From assembly GCF_000613185.1 (NCBI RefSeq), contig NZ_CCBB010000001.1, positions 2,914,001 to 2,978,000 on the forward strand: 64,000 nucleotides of DNA. Reading direction: 5' to 3'. A program made the position numbers and the translations under genes. Positions 33,446-43,355 of this stretch are shown here, one piece after another. The DNA is from Mycolicibacterium cosmeticum. Its GTDB lineage: Bacteria; Actinomycetota; Actinomycetes; Mycobacteriales; Mycobacteriaceae. Below the pieces are notes generated by a model that worked only from the letters and a program-made list of their open reading frames with translations, had not been told where the DNA came from and ran no database searches. How positions within the stretch are numbered: the first letter of the stretch is position 1; the number at the start of each line of letters is the position of its first letter.

Positions 33446-35050
33446 AATGGGTGGATGCGTTGGTCGCCGTGGGGCGGTCTTCGCGTGGAGCGGTTCCGGG
33501 CGCGTCCGTGCGCGGGGCCTGCGAGTTGCTGACACGAGCGCCGCGATGAGCGCCATCCCGGTGAGAACGAGTTGGACGGACGGAGCGAATAGGGTGGCCG
33601 GTGTGAGGTCTCGGTTCAGCTCTAACGCGCTGACCAGATGATCGGCGGTAAAGAACTCCGTCTCGTCGAGGCTCTGACCGTCCGCGGTGATCATCGTGCT
33701 GACGCCGGTGGTTCCCGCGACCACGACCGAACGCTGGTGTTCGAGCGCGCGGACTCTGGCGAAGGCCAGAAACTGCCGACTCATCGTCTCGTTGAACGTC
33801 GCGTTGTTGGTCGGGATGGCCAGAATCTGTGCACCGTTGCGGACGGATTCGCGCGGTGCTCGGTCGAACACCGCCTCCCAGCAGGTCGCAACACCCACGG
33901 TGATATCGCCGACGCGGAGCACTGCGGGCCCGTCACCGGGCACGAAGAAGCCTGCGCGATCCGCGTAGTCGGAGAACAGCCGAAAGAACGCGCGCCACGG
34001 CAGGTACTCGCCAAACGGTTGAAGGATTTTCTTGTCGTGTCGTGTGCCGGGCCCATCGTCGGGTGTCCACACGATCACAGTGTTCGAGGTGGACAGACTG
34101 CCCGTTCCCGGGTCGCGTCCGGTCAGAACCGCTCCCACCAGGATCGGTGCGTGCACCACATCGGCGGCGGCGTTGATTTGCTCTGCGGCATCGGGATTGG
34201 CCAGCGGGTCGATATCCGAGGAGTTTTCGGGCCAGACCACCAGATCAGGCTGGGGGAGACGCCCGGCGTCGACCTGCTCGGCCAGCAGCTCGGTCTGCCT
34301 ACGGTGGTTGTCCAGCACGGCCCGTCGTTGGGCATTGAAATCAAGTCCGAGGCGCGGCACGTTGCCCTGCACGGCAGCTACCGTCACCGAGGCGCGGCGA
34401 TCCTCGGATCGCCAAGGCTGCCAGCCGGCCCCGGTGACGACGGCGAGCACGGCCAGGGCCACGATTAGCGCAACCGGGCCGGCCAGCGACCGCAGCCGGT
34501 GTCCGCGCGAGGAGGTCAGCGCCGCGGTCACGACGAACCCGGCTAGCGTCACGGTCATCGAGACCAGCGCCGTACCGCCCCACGGCGCCAGCTGAGCCAG
34601 CGGGCCGTTTGACTGGCCGAATGCCAGTACACCCCAGGGGAATCCGCCGAAAGGAACACTGGTCTTGAGCCATTCGACAGCGGTCCAGGCGCAGGCCCAC
34701 CAGATCGGCCAGCCAGGCAGCGGTCGCAGTGTTACGGCGACAGCGGTGAAGACCGCGGGAAACAGTGCGCACAGCACGCTGAGGGCCAGCCAAGGAACCA
34801 CACCCACCAGGGCTCCGGTCCACGGCAGCAGTGGGAGGTAGAACGCCAGGCCGAAGACTAAACCGTACGCCGACCCCGCGCGCACCGTCGGACGCCCGTG
34901 TATGAGCACCCAGCCCAGCAGCGCGCATCCCGCGATTGCTGCGGGCCACCATCCGATCGGGGGAAAGCTGCTCCACACTAGTGCACCGCCGGCAATGGCG
35001 GCACCGAGTCGCCCCATGTGGCGCCAGGCCGCCGCGCGACATCCCGTCAC
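33437..35050 (-). CDS. lnt: Apolipoprotein N-acyltransferase
   Basis: The 537-residue protein has N-terminal membrane segments (about residues 15-200) and a periplasmic nitrilase domain. The catalytic set is visible: Glu in DLVVWPENSSD, Lys in DKKILQPFGEYLP and Cys in VGVATCWEAVFD. Lnt adds the third acyl chain to lipoproteins. The frame opens at 35149, but the GTG at 35050 avoids long overlap with the upstream ATPase and begins where Lnt-like sequence starts. Mycobacteria already have chromosomal Lnt, so this would be an extra copy, perhaps serving the cluster's lipoproteins. Confidence 0.88.
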   Translation of the reverse strand: MTGCRAAAWRHMGRLGAAIAGGALVWSSFPPIGWWPAAIAGCALLGWVLIHGRPTVRAGSAYGLVFGLAFYLPLLPWTGALVGVVPWLALSVLCALFPAVFTAVAVTLRPLPGWPIWWACAWTAVEWLKTSVPFGGFPWGVLAFGQSNGPLAQLAPWGGTALVSMTVTLAGFVVTAALTSSRGHRLRSLAGPVALIVALAVLAVVTGAGWQPWRSEDRRASVTVAAVQGNVPRLGLDFNAQRRAVLDNHRRQTELLAEQVDAGRLPQPDLVVWPENSSDIDPLANPDAAEQINAAADVVHAPILVGAVLTGRDPGTGSLSTSNTVIVWTPDDGPGTRHDKKILQPFGEYLPWRAFFRLFSDYADRAGFFVPGDGPAVLRVGDITVGVATCWEAVFDRAPRESVRNGAQILAIPTNNATFNETMSRQFLAFARVRALEHQRSVVVAGTTGVSTMITADGQSLDETEFFTADHLVSALELNRDLTPATLFAPSVQLVLTGMALIAALVSATRRPRARTRPEPLHAKTAPRRPTHPPIVY

Positions 35051-35063
35051 GGCTCGGGAGGGC

Positions 35064-37199
35064 TCACCGGCGCGGTCCTGACGCACCGTCCTGCGCGCTG
35101 ACCTCGGTATGCGGCGACGCATCCTTGGATCCGCAGCAGTCACAGTCATCGGTGGCTGTGCTCGTCGGCGCGCGGGTCAACGGAATCGCTATGGCTTTCG
35201 GCGCCGGTGGTGCGGCGCAGCACGCGTCCAGCGGCGCCGCAGCGGCGCCGACATCGAGATGGTGCGGTGTCGAGGATGTGACGGGCGCCGAGGTCAACCC
35301 TGGTAACGGCCGGGTGCGCGCCGCGCGAATGGCATTGAGGATGACCAAGACCTCGGCGGCCTCGTGGATGAGTACCACGGTGGCCAGCCCCAGCACGCCC
35401 AACGCCGCCAGCGGAATCAATGACCCGATGATCACCATCGAGAACCCGATGTTCTGAACCATGATGCGGCGCGCTCGTCGGGAATGGGCCATCAGCTGCG
35501 GTAGGTGCCGCAGGTCTTCACCCATCAGTGCAGCATCGGCGGTCTCGATCGCCACATCGGTACCCATGGCCCCCATGGCTATTCCGATATCGGCGGTGGC
35601 AAGCGCCGGGGCATCGTTGACGCCGTCACCCACCATCGCGATGGGACGTCCACGGGATATTTCGGGGAGTAGCCGGGCTTTGTCTTCCGGGAGCAGCTCA
35701 GAGCGCACGATGGAGATACCCGCTTGTGCCGCGAGCGCCTGGGCGGTCAGGGTGTTGTCACCGGTAAGCATGGCGACGTCGATACCGAGACGGCGCAGCA
35801 GACGGATCGCCTCGGGTGCTTCGGGACGCAGCTCGTCGCGGACCGCGATCGCGGCGCAGGGGACGCCATCGCGTTCCAAGACCACCACCGTCGCCCCGGC
35901 GCCCTGCATACGCGCCACGTCGTCGGCGAGGCCGCCTGGATCGACCCAGCTGGGTTTTCCCAGTCTCAGCGTTGATTCGCCGAGGCGGCCCTCAATGCCG
36001 TGGCCGGTGACGGCGGTGACATCGGTGGCGGCCGTTACCGAGCCGGTGGCGGCGAGAATCGCCTGAGCGAGTGGATGTTCGCTGCGTGACTCGAGTGCCG
36101 CGGCCGTGTGCAACGTGTCGGCCTCGGCGTGCCCTGCCATGGTCACGACCTCCACGACTTGCGGCGTGTTGCGGGTCAATGTGCCGGTCTTGTCCAGGGC
36201 AATGACGTTGATGCGGCCCAGTTCCTCCACGGCCGCACCGCCCTTGACCAGCGCGCCCTGCCGACTGGCGGCGCCGATGGCCGAGACCACCGTCAGGGGA
36301 ACCGCGATCGCCAGTGCGCATGGTGATGCGGCCACCAGCACGACCAGAGCCCGTTCCAGCCACAGCATCGGATCACCCAGCAGCGCACCGACTCCGGCGA
36401 TCCCGGCCGCCAGGACCATGATGGCCGGCACCAGCGGCCGGGCGATGCGGTCGGCAAGGCGTTGGCCAGCACCTTTACGTTCCTGGGCTTCCTCGACGAT
36501 ATGCACGATGCGGGCCAACGAACTGTCGGCAGCCAACGCGCTCACCTCGATCTCGATGGCGCCGCCACCGTTGATGGCGCCCGCATGCACCGGAGTCCCT
36601 GGGCCCGCCTCGACCGGCACGGATTCACCGGTGATCGCCGACAGATCGAGGCTGGTGTGGCCGGCGGTGATCGTTCCGTCGGTGGCAGCCCGCTCGCCCG
36701 GTCGCAGCACCATGGTGTCGCCCACGACAAGTTCTTCAGGAGCCACGGTGATTTCGGTGCCACCCCGCAGGACCGAAGCTTTGGGGGGCACCAACGACAG
36801 CAGGGCCCGCAGCCCGCGTCGGGTCTTGGTCACTGCGTAGTGCTCCAGCCCTTCGGCGATGGAGAACAAGATTCCCAGCAGAGCGGCTTCGGCGAACTGG
36901 CCGAGTGCGATCGCGCCGATGGCGGCGATGGTCATCAGTGTTCCGACGCCGATTTGGCCATGCCGCAGTTTGCGTAGTGCATCCGGGATGAAGGTGGCCG
37001 AGGCCACGACGCCGGCCGCCAGTTCCAACGCTATGGTGATGCCCGCCAGTCCGGCCTCGCCGATAGCCCAGCCGGCAGACAACAGTACTGCCGCCACCAC
37101 CGCCAGTTGCAATTCACGGACGTGCCAAAGCTTTTCGGGGCCGGGATCAGTCTGCTCACCTGCTGCGGTGGGCTGCGGTCCGCAGCACGCGTCAGACAT
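35064..37199 (-). CDS. P1B-type heavy-metal ATPase with Cys-rich C-terminus
   Basis: This 711-residue relative of the ATPase at 22076 has TGES, SPCALAIAVP, DKTGTLT, SEHPLA, GDNTLT and GDGVNDAPAL in order. It differs by a C-terminal extension with cysteine clusters (LDACCAAPP and DDCDCCGSKD) and an N-terminal MSDACCGPQP, both likely metal-binding. The substrate is a soft divalent metal, probably Cd, Pb or Zn given its sensor. It overlaps the upstream ArsR gene by 8 bases and is followed by lnt. Confidence 0.9.
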   Translation of the reverse strand: MSDACCGPQPTAAGEQTDPGPEKLWHVRELQLAVVAAVLLSAGWAIGEAGLAGITIALELAAGVVASATFIPDALRKLRHGQIGVGTLMTIAAIGAIALGQFAEAALLGILFSIAEGLEHYAVTKTRRGLRALLSLVPPKASVLRGGTEITVAPEELVVGDTMVLRPGERAATDGTITAGHTSLDLSAITGESVPVEAGPGTPVHAGAINGGGAIEIEVSALAADSSLARIVHIVEEAQERKGAGQRLADRIARPLVPAIMVLAAGIAGVGALLGDPMLWLERALVVLVAASPCALAIAVPLTVVSAIGAASRQGALVKGGAAVEELGRINVIALDKTGTLTRNTPQVVEVVTMAGHAEADTLHTAAALESRSEHPLAQAILAATGSVTAATDVTAVTGHGIEGRLGESTLRLGKPSWVDPGGLADDVARMQGAGATVVVLERDGVPCAAIAVRDELRPEAPEAIRLLRRLGIDVAMLTGDNTLTAQALAAQAGISIVRSELLPEDKARLLPEISRGRPIAMVGDGVNDAPALATADIGIAMGAMGTDVAIETADAALMGEDLRHLPQLMAHSRRARRIMVQNIGFSMVIIGSLIPLAALGVLGLATVVLIHEAAEVLVILNAIRAARTRPLPGLTSAPVTSSTPHHLDVGAAAAPLDACCAAPPAPKAIAIPLTRAPTSTATDDCDCCGSKDASPHTEVSAQDGASGPRR

Positions 37200-37569
37200 G
37201 GTCGGCCTCTTTCGCGGTGGCCGGTGCGAGGATTGCAGTGGTCAGATGTTCCCCAAGCTCGGTGAGGCGATACATCACCAACTTGCCGTCGCGGCGCGAG
37301 TCCACCAGCGCTGCGTTCTTGAGTTGTCGCAGGTGGTGGGACACCAGGTTCTGGGCAGCGCCGACGACCCAGGCCATATCGCAGACGCACAGCTCCGCAC
37401 CGCCGCGCAGCGAGGTGGCGATCACCAGTCGGGTGGGATCGCCGAGCGCTTTGGCGGCCAGCGCGGCGGACTGGACCGCGCGCTGGTGCGGTAACGAGGT
37501 GCGAATGGCTTCGGCGTGCGGGAGGTCGAGGCAGAGAAGGTCGCAGCTGTCGAGAGAGCGCTCGGTCAT
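37192..37569 (-). CDS. ArsR/SmtB-family metal sensor (CadC-like)
   Basis: The 125-residue repressor has the ELCVCDMAWVVG motif, the alpha3 metal site of CadC/ArsR proteins, and an N-terminal cysteine arm (DSCDLLCLDLPHAEAIR) as in CadC. The recognition region is AAQNLVSHHLRQLKNAALV. Cd or Pb binding to these thiols would release DNA and induce the ATPase. Its start codon lies inside a perfect inverted repeat, its probable operator. Confidence 0.9.
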   Translation of the reverse strand: MTERSLDSCDLLCLDLPHAEAIRTSLPHQRAVQSAALAAKALGDPTRLVIATSLRGGAELCVCDMAWVVGAAQNLVSHHLRQLKNAALVDSRRDGKLVMYRLTELGEHLTTAILAPATAKEADHV

Positions 37570-37596
37570 ATCAACACAGTAACGCTTGTTGATATG
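37567..37596 (-). promoter_or_regulatory. Operator and leaderless promoter of the ArsR-ATPase operon
   Basis: CATATCAACA (37567-37576) and TGTTGATATG (37587-37596) are perfect inverted 10-mers with a 10-base spacer. On the minus strand TACTGT (37581-37576) lies six bases before the ATG and can serve as the -10 box. A bound ArsR dimer would cover promoter and start codon together. Confidence 0.7.
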
Positions 37597-37664
37597 TTTG
37601 AGGCAGGGGGTAGGGGATTGGTGGCGGCCAACTGGCCGCTGGCGGTCGATCTACGTTCGCTATG

Positions 37665-37693
37665 TTTACTAGTCTACGTAGTAGATGCGTAAT
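37665..37693 (+). promoter_or_regulatory. BlaI-type operator upstream of resB
   Basis: The region reads TTTACTAGTCTACGTAGTAG followed by ATGCGTAAT, with a perfect CTACGTAG palindrome at its centre. It lies 85 bases before resB. The divergent arsR operator is separate, so two regulators control the two directions. Confidence 0.65.
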
Positions 37694-37777
37694 AGCGATG
37701 AACGGTGACGGCGGTGCGGTAGTGGTGGATGCAATCTCGGCGAGCCTGATGCCGATACGCGTGTTAACGGATTCCCC

Positions 37778-39361
37778 GTGCTGACACGCGCCGTGGCACT
37801 CGGCCGCAATACCTGGCGGACCCTTACCTCGATGGGGACCGCGCTGGTCCTGCTGTTCCTTTTGGCCTTGGCATCGATACCGGGTGCGCTGTGGCCGCAA
37901 CGGCAGGTCAACCCGACCACCGTGGCCGGCTATATCGCCGACAATCCGCGCCTGGGCCCGTGGCTGGATCGACTGCAGATCTTCGATGTCTTCTCCAGCG
38001 TCTGGTTCACGGCCATCTATGTGCTGTTGTTCGTCTCGTTGATCGGCTGCCTTACGCCCCGGTTGGTCGATCACGCCCGCAGCCTGCGCGCCACACCGGT
38101 GCGTGCGCCCCGCAACCTCACCCGACTGCCCAAGCATCACGTAATGACGGTGCGGGCCGACCCCGACATCCTCGGCGCCGCGGTCGCCGAGCGCATGCGC
38201 GGATGGCGCAGATCTATTCGACGAGACGGCGACACCGTCGAGATATCGGCCGAGAGAGGGTATCTGCGCGAGGCGGGGAACTTGGCGTTCCACTTTTCAC
38301 TGATCGGGCTGCTGGTGTCGATGGCCGCGGGAAAGCTCTTCGGCTACGAGGGCAACGTGATCGTGCTTGCCGACGGCGGACCCGGATTCTGCTCGGCATC
38401 GCCAGCGGCCTTTGATGCCTTCCGTCCGGGCACCACCGTCGATGGCACCGGCCTCTACCCGATCTGCCTGCGTGTCAATGATTTCAAGGCCGACTTCCTG
38501 CCGAGCGGACAAGCCGTGGGATTCGCCGCCGACATCAGTTTCCAGGCGGGCGAGGGCTTGGCCAGCTCCGAATGGAGCACCTATGAGCTCAAAGTCAACG
38601 AGCCGCTGCGCGTGGGTGGTAATCGGGTTTACCTGCTCGGCCACGGATACGCTCCGACCTTCACCGTCACGTTTCCCGACGGGCAGACCCGCAGCCAGAC
38701 GCTGCAGTGGCAGCCCGAGGAACTGCAGACGCTGCTGTCGTCAGGGGCCATGCGTTTTGATCCGCCGGCCGGTAGCTACCCAGACCCCGATGAACGCCGC
38801 AAGAATCAAATCGCGATCGAGGGACTGTTCGCGCCGACGAAAAGGCTTGACGGCACGCTGCTTTCGTCTGCCTTCCCCGCTGCCCACGACCCTGCGGTGG
38901 CCATCGATATCTACAAAGGTGACACCGGCCTGGACACCGGCAGGCCACAGTCGATCTTTGCACTGGATCAACGCATGATCGGCCAAGGCCGGCTGACCCG
39001 GATGGCGCGGGTGAACCTGAGCCTGGGCGAGCAGACCCAACTCGAAGACGGCACGGTGGTGCGCTTCGATGCCGTCACCGACTTCGTCAGCCTGCAGGTA
39101 TCTCACGATCCCGCCCAGATATGGGTGCTCGTGTTCTCGATCACGATGATGACCGGGCTGCTGGTCTCACTCACCATCCGCCGCCGACGAATCTGGGTGA
39201 CAATCCGCGGCAACGACGCGACAGATGCTCTGACAGTACAGATGGGCGGCCTGGCACGCACCGACAACGCGGGATGGGGCGATGAATTCGACCGGCTGGT
39301 CCACACGCTGCTGCCCGAAGCTGAACGGGCGGCTGCCGACATTGCCAGGACCCGGAAATGA
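37778..39361 (+). CDS. resB: ResB-family cytochrome c biogenesis protein
   Basis: This 527-residue membrane protein begins with hydrophobic helices (GTALVLLFLLALASIPGALW; SSVWFTAIYVLLFVSLIGCL), has a large extracytoplasmic domain (about residues 230-440) and ends with a further helix before a hydrophilic tail. ResB with ResC/CcsA delivers haem to apocytochrome c. No CcsA is in the window, so it must work with chromosomal partners or differently. It overlaps the CopD/CtaG gene by ATGA. The start GTG 37778 lacks a strong ribosome binding site. Confidence 0.87.
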   Translation: MLTRAVALGRNTWRTLTSMGTALVLLFLLALASIPGALWPQRQVNPTTVAGYIADNPRLGPWLDRLQIFDVFSSVWFTAIYVLLFVSLIGCLTPRLVDHARSLRATPVRAPRNLTRLPKHHVMTVRADPDILGAAVAERMRGWRRSIRRDGDTVEISAERGYLREAGNLAFHFSLIGLLVSMAAGKLFGYEGNVIVLADGGPGFCSASPAAFDAFRPGTTVDGTGLYPICLRVNDFKADFLPSGQAVGFAADISFQAGEGLASSEWSTYELKVNEPLRVGGNRVYLLGHGYAPTFTVTFPDGQTRSQTLQWQPEELQTLLSSGAMRFDPPAGSYPDPDERRKNQIAIEGLFAPTKRLDGTLLSSAFPAAHDPAVAIDIYKGDTGLDTGRPQSIFALDQRMIGQGRLTRMARVNLSLGEQTQLEDGTVVRFDAVTDFVSLQVSHDPAQIWVLVFSITMMTGLLVSLTIRRRRIWVTIRGNDATDALTVQMGGLARTDNAGWGDEFDRLVHTLLPEAERAAADIARTRK

Positions 39362-41262
39362 CCGGGCCTGTCAGTGGTCGCCGCGCGTCTCTTATCACCC
39401 TGGTTGCAGTGGCCGCACTGGCCGGCATAACGGCCTCGGTGATCGGCGCAATGTCACTGGCCGACGCAATGATCGCCACCGGTCTGCCCAATCCCGGACC
39501 CATCACCACATACGGCCTACCTGCGGTGCGCGCGGCAGGTGAGATCGCCGCCGCGATCGCCGTCGGCGGATTCCTCACGGCGGCGTTCCTCATTCCTGCC
39601 CAGCCCAACGGTGTCCTCGACGTCGGCGGCTACCGCGCTCTTCGTCTCGGTGGATATGCCTCGGCGGTGTGGTCGATCTGCGCGGCGCTCCTCGTGGCAC
39701 TGAGCGTCTCTGATGTTTCCGGGCTACCCCTGCACCAGCTCGGACTCGGCGATATCTGGGCGGCCGCCGACCTGGTCGAGATCACCAACGCCTGGCGGTG
39801 GACCGCTGCCCTGGCCGCCGTGGTCGCGGTGGCGAGCGTTCCGGTGCTCAGGTGGGCGCCCACGCCGTTGTTGCTGCTGGGATCGCTGATCACTTTGGCC
39901 CCACTGGGGTTGTCGGGTCACTCATCCTCCGGTGGCGCCCACGACATAGCGACCAACAGCTTGTTCATCCACCTGGTGACTGCCGCCCTCTGGATGGGCG
40001 GACTGCTGGCTCTGCTCGTCCACGCCTGGCGTGTGGGAACCCATCTCGACACCGCCGCACGACGCTTCTCGTCGATGGCCCTGTGGAGCTTTGTGGCGGT
40101 GGCATCCAGCGGAAGCATCAATGCCGCCCTGCGGATCAGTCCGAACGATCTACTCAGTGACTACGGGTTGCTACTTGCTGGCAAGGCGCTCGCTGTGGTG
40201 GCGGTGGGTGTGCTGGGATGGCAGCAGCGGCGATCCGCTGTGAAGGCGTTGCGCGACGACCCATCTGACCGCCAGCCGCTGGTGCGCCTGGGGTTGTGCG
40301 AGGCGTTCATCTTCGCGGTGACGGTCGGTATCGCGGTGGGACTGAGTCGTACGCCGCCGCCGCCGAAGAGGGCCGAACCCTCAGCAGCGGAGAGTGCCAT
40401 CGGTTTCGAGCCTGCCGGTGCACCCACTGCGGCGCGGATCATGTTCGACTGGCGTTTCGACCTCATACTGGGAACGCTCGCGGTCGTCCTGGCTGCTGTC
40501 TATATCGGATGGGTACACCGGTTACGGCGCCGAAAGGCGCCATGGCCGGTGCGGCGCAGCATGTTTTGGCTCAGTGGCTGCGCCGGTCTACTGGTGGCGA
40601 CGTCATCAGGGCTTGGCAGCTACATGCCCGCCATGTTCAGCATGCATGTCCTTGTGCAGGTACTGCTATCCAGTCTCATCCCGGTGCTACTGGTGGCGGG
40701 CGCGCCAGTAACTCTCGCGCTGGCGGCGTTGCCGAGGACCTCGGCAACGGAGGTGCCGGGCCCGCGCGAATGGCTGGGCGCGCTGTTGGGCTCCCCGTTG
40801 GCTCGGGCGGCAGCCGACCCGCGGGTGGTGTCGGTAACTTTCATCGGCGGCCTCGTCGTGCTTCACACGGAGACGGTTTTCACTGCGTCGGTCAACAATC
40901 ACAGCGCTCACGTGCTGACAAATTTCCTCCTCGTAGTAACGGGTTGTCTGTTCTTCGCCGTGGTCAGCAGATCGGCGGATGCTCCCCGGCGGCGAGTTGC
41001 GATGCTGGTCGCCGTACCCGCCAGCTATCTTGCGGTGGGCCTTCTGGTGGGTAGGCGCAGCGACGTGCTCGGGGAATCTTTCTACCGATCGCTACGGCTG
41101 ACCTGGCACACCGATCTGCTCGCCGACCAGCGCACCGGAACGGCGATCGCGGTGACCGCGGCGCTTCTTGCGCTGTCCTGCGGCGCCGTCGCCGCGGCGT
41201 GGCCGCACCTGCGCCGCCGGCGGACAGTCCGCGCGCGCGACGTCGCAGCAGTGTCACAATGA
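39358..41262 (+). CDS. CopD-CtaG fusion: copper transport and oxidase assembly protein
   Basis: The 634-residue membrane protein fuses two families. The N-terminal half is CopD-like (GHSSSGGAHDIATNSLFIHL, ALWMGGLLALLVHAWRVG). The C-terminal half is caa3_CtaG-like (GSYMPAMFSMHVLVQVLLSS, GAPVTLALAALP). This arrangement matches the mycobacterial Rv0102 type. It would import copper and pass it to cytochrome oxidase. It is coupled to resB upstream and lies before ctaD, so the three form an oxidase-biogenesis run. Confidence 0.87.
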   Translation: MTGPVSGRRASLITLVAVAALAGITASVIGAMSLADAMIATGLPNPGPITTYGLPAVRAAGEIAAAIAVGGFLTAAFLIPAQPNGVLDVGGYRALRLGGYASAVWSICAALLVALSVSDVSGLPLHQLGLGDIWAAADLVEITNAWRWTAALAAVVAVASVPVLRWAPTPLLLLGSLITLAPLGLSGHSSSGGAHDIATNSLFIHLVTAALWMGGLLALLVHAWRVGTHLDTAARRFSSMALWSFVAVASSGSINAALRISPNDLLSDYGLLLAGKALAVVAVGVLGWQQRRSAVKALRDDPSDRQPLVRLGLCEAFIFAVTVGIAVGLSRTPPPPKRAEPSAAESAIGFEPAGAPTAARIMFDWRFDLILGTLAVVLAAVYIGWVHRLRRRKAPWPVRRSMFWLSGCAGLLVATSSGLGSYMPAMFSMHVLVQVLLSSLIPVLLVAGAPVTLALAALPRTSATEVPGPREWLGALLGSPLARAAADPRVVSVTFIGGLVVLHTETVFTASVNNHSAHVLTNFLLVVTGCLFFAVVSRSADAPRRRVAMLVAVPASYLAVGLLVGRRSDVLGESFYRSLRLTWHTDLLADQRTGTAIAVTAALLALSCGAVAAAWPHLRRRRTVRARDVAAVSQ

Positions 41263-41429
41263 CCGACAAGCCACCCCGCGTGAGCACGTCGTGCTTGCGC
41301 CGATCGCGTGGTGGGGGATGTGGCGGCTATGGCGCGGGCGCCCCGCTGGGCAAGCCCCGCGTACCTGAGGCATCGACGGGCTCGGGGCCGACAGAGGTTG
41401 TCGGCCCGCGCCGGCACACGCGCCAGTAA
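41259..41429 (+). CDS. Possible 56-residue Gly-rich peptide
   Basis: An ATG overlaps the stop of the CopD-CtaG gene (ATGA), giving a frame rich in Gly, Arg and Pro (RRSRGGGCGGYGAGAPLG). Coupling is the only support. Another frame in the same bases gives a 25-residue tryptophan-rich peptide (VLAPIAWWGMWRLWRGRP) that could be a membrane micropeptide. I cannot choose between them and neither may be real. Confidence 0.25.
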   Translation: MTDKPPRVSTSCLRRSRGGGCGGYGAGAPLGKPRVPEASTGSGPTEVVGPRRHTRQ

Positions 41430-41459
41430 GTGTTCGGACCCGGCGCTGGGCGGATTGAT

Positions 41460-41520
41460 CTACTACACCCACTAGTACGTATTTACTCAGTACGCTAACC
41501 TACGTATTTAGTCAGTAGAC
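41460..41520 (+). promoter_or_regulatory. Tandem BlaI-type operators upstream of ctaD
   Basis: Two near-identical 17-mers, TACGTATTTACTCAGTA (41478-41494) and TACGTATTTAGTCAGTA (41502-41518), lie 24 bases apart start to start. They carry TACGTA and TCAGTA half-sites. A CTACTAC block precedes them. It is the most elaborate site in the window, implying tight control of the oxidase subunit. Confidence 0.65.
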
Positions 41521-41527
41521 GTGGTGA

Positions 41528-43309
<1,782 letters not shown>

Positions 43310-43317
43310 GGGCAGGG

Positions 43318-43355
43318 TTGACGATCCATATGCATATATGCGTATAGTTGCATGC
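43318..43355 (+). promoter_or_regulatory. Promoter with 19-base spacer and AT dyad before the third ATPase
   Basis: TTGACG (43318-43323) and TATAGT (43343-43348) are good -35 and -10 boxes separated by 19 bases. The spacer contains the palindrome ATATGCATAT (43328-43337). Spacers of 19-20 bases with a central dyad are typical of MerR-type promoters, but no MerR gene is seen; an ArsR/SmtB protein could bind instead. The ATG lies 7 bases after the -10, so the message is probably leaderless. Confidence 0.55.

Noticed and set aside
21409..41262. A copper-specific role for all three P1B ATPases
   Set aside because: All three have SPC in the transmembrane metal site, not CPC, and two are paired with Cd/Pb-type ArsR sensors. 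They are better read as divalent soft-metal exporters.
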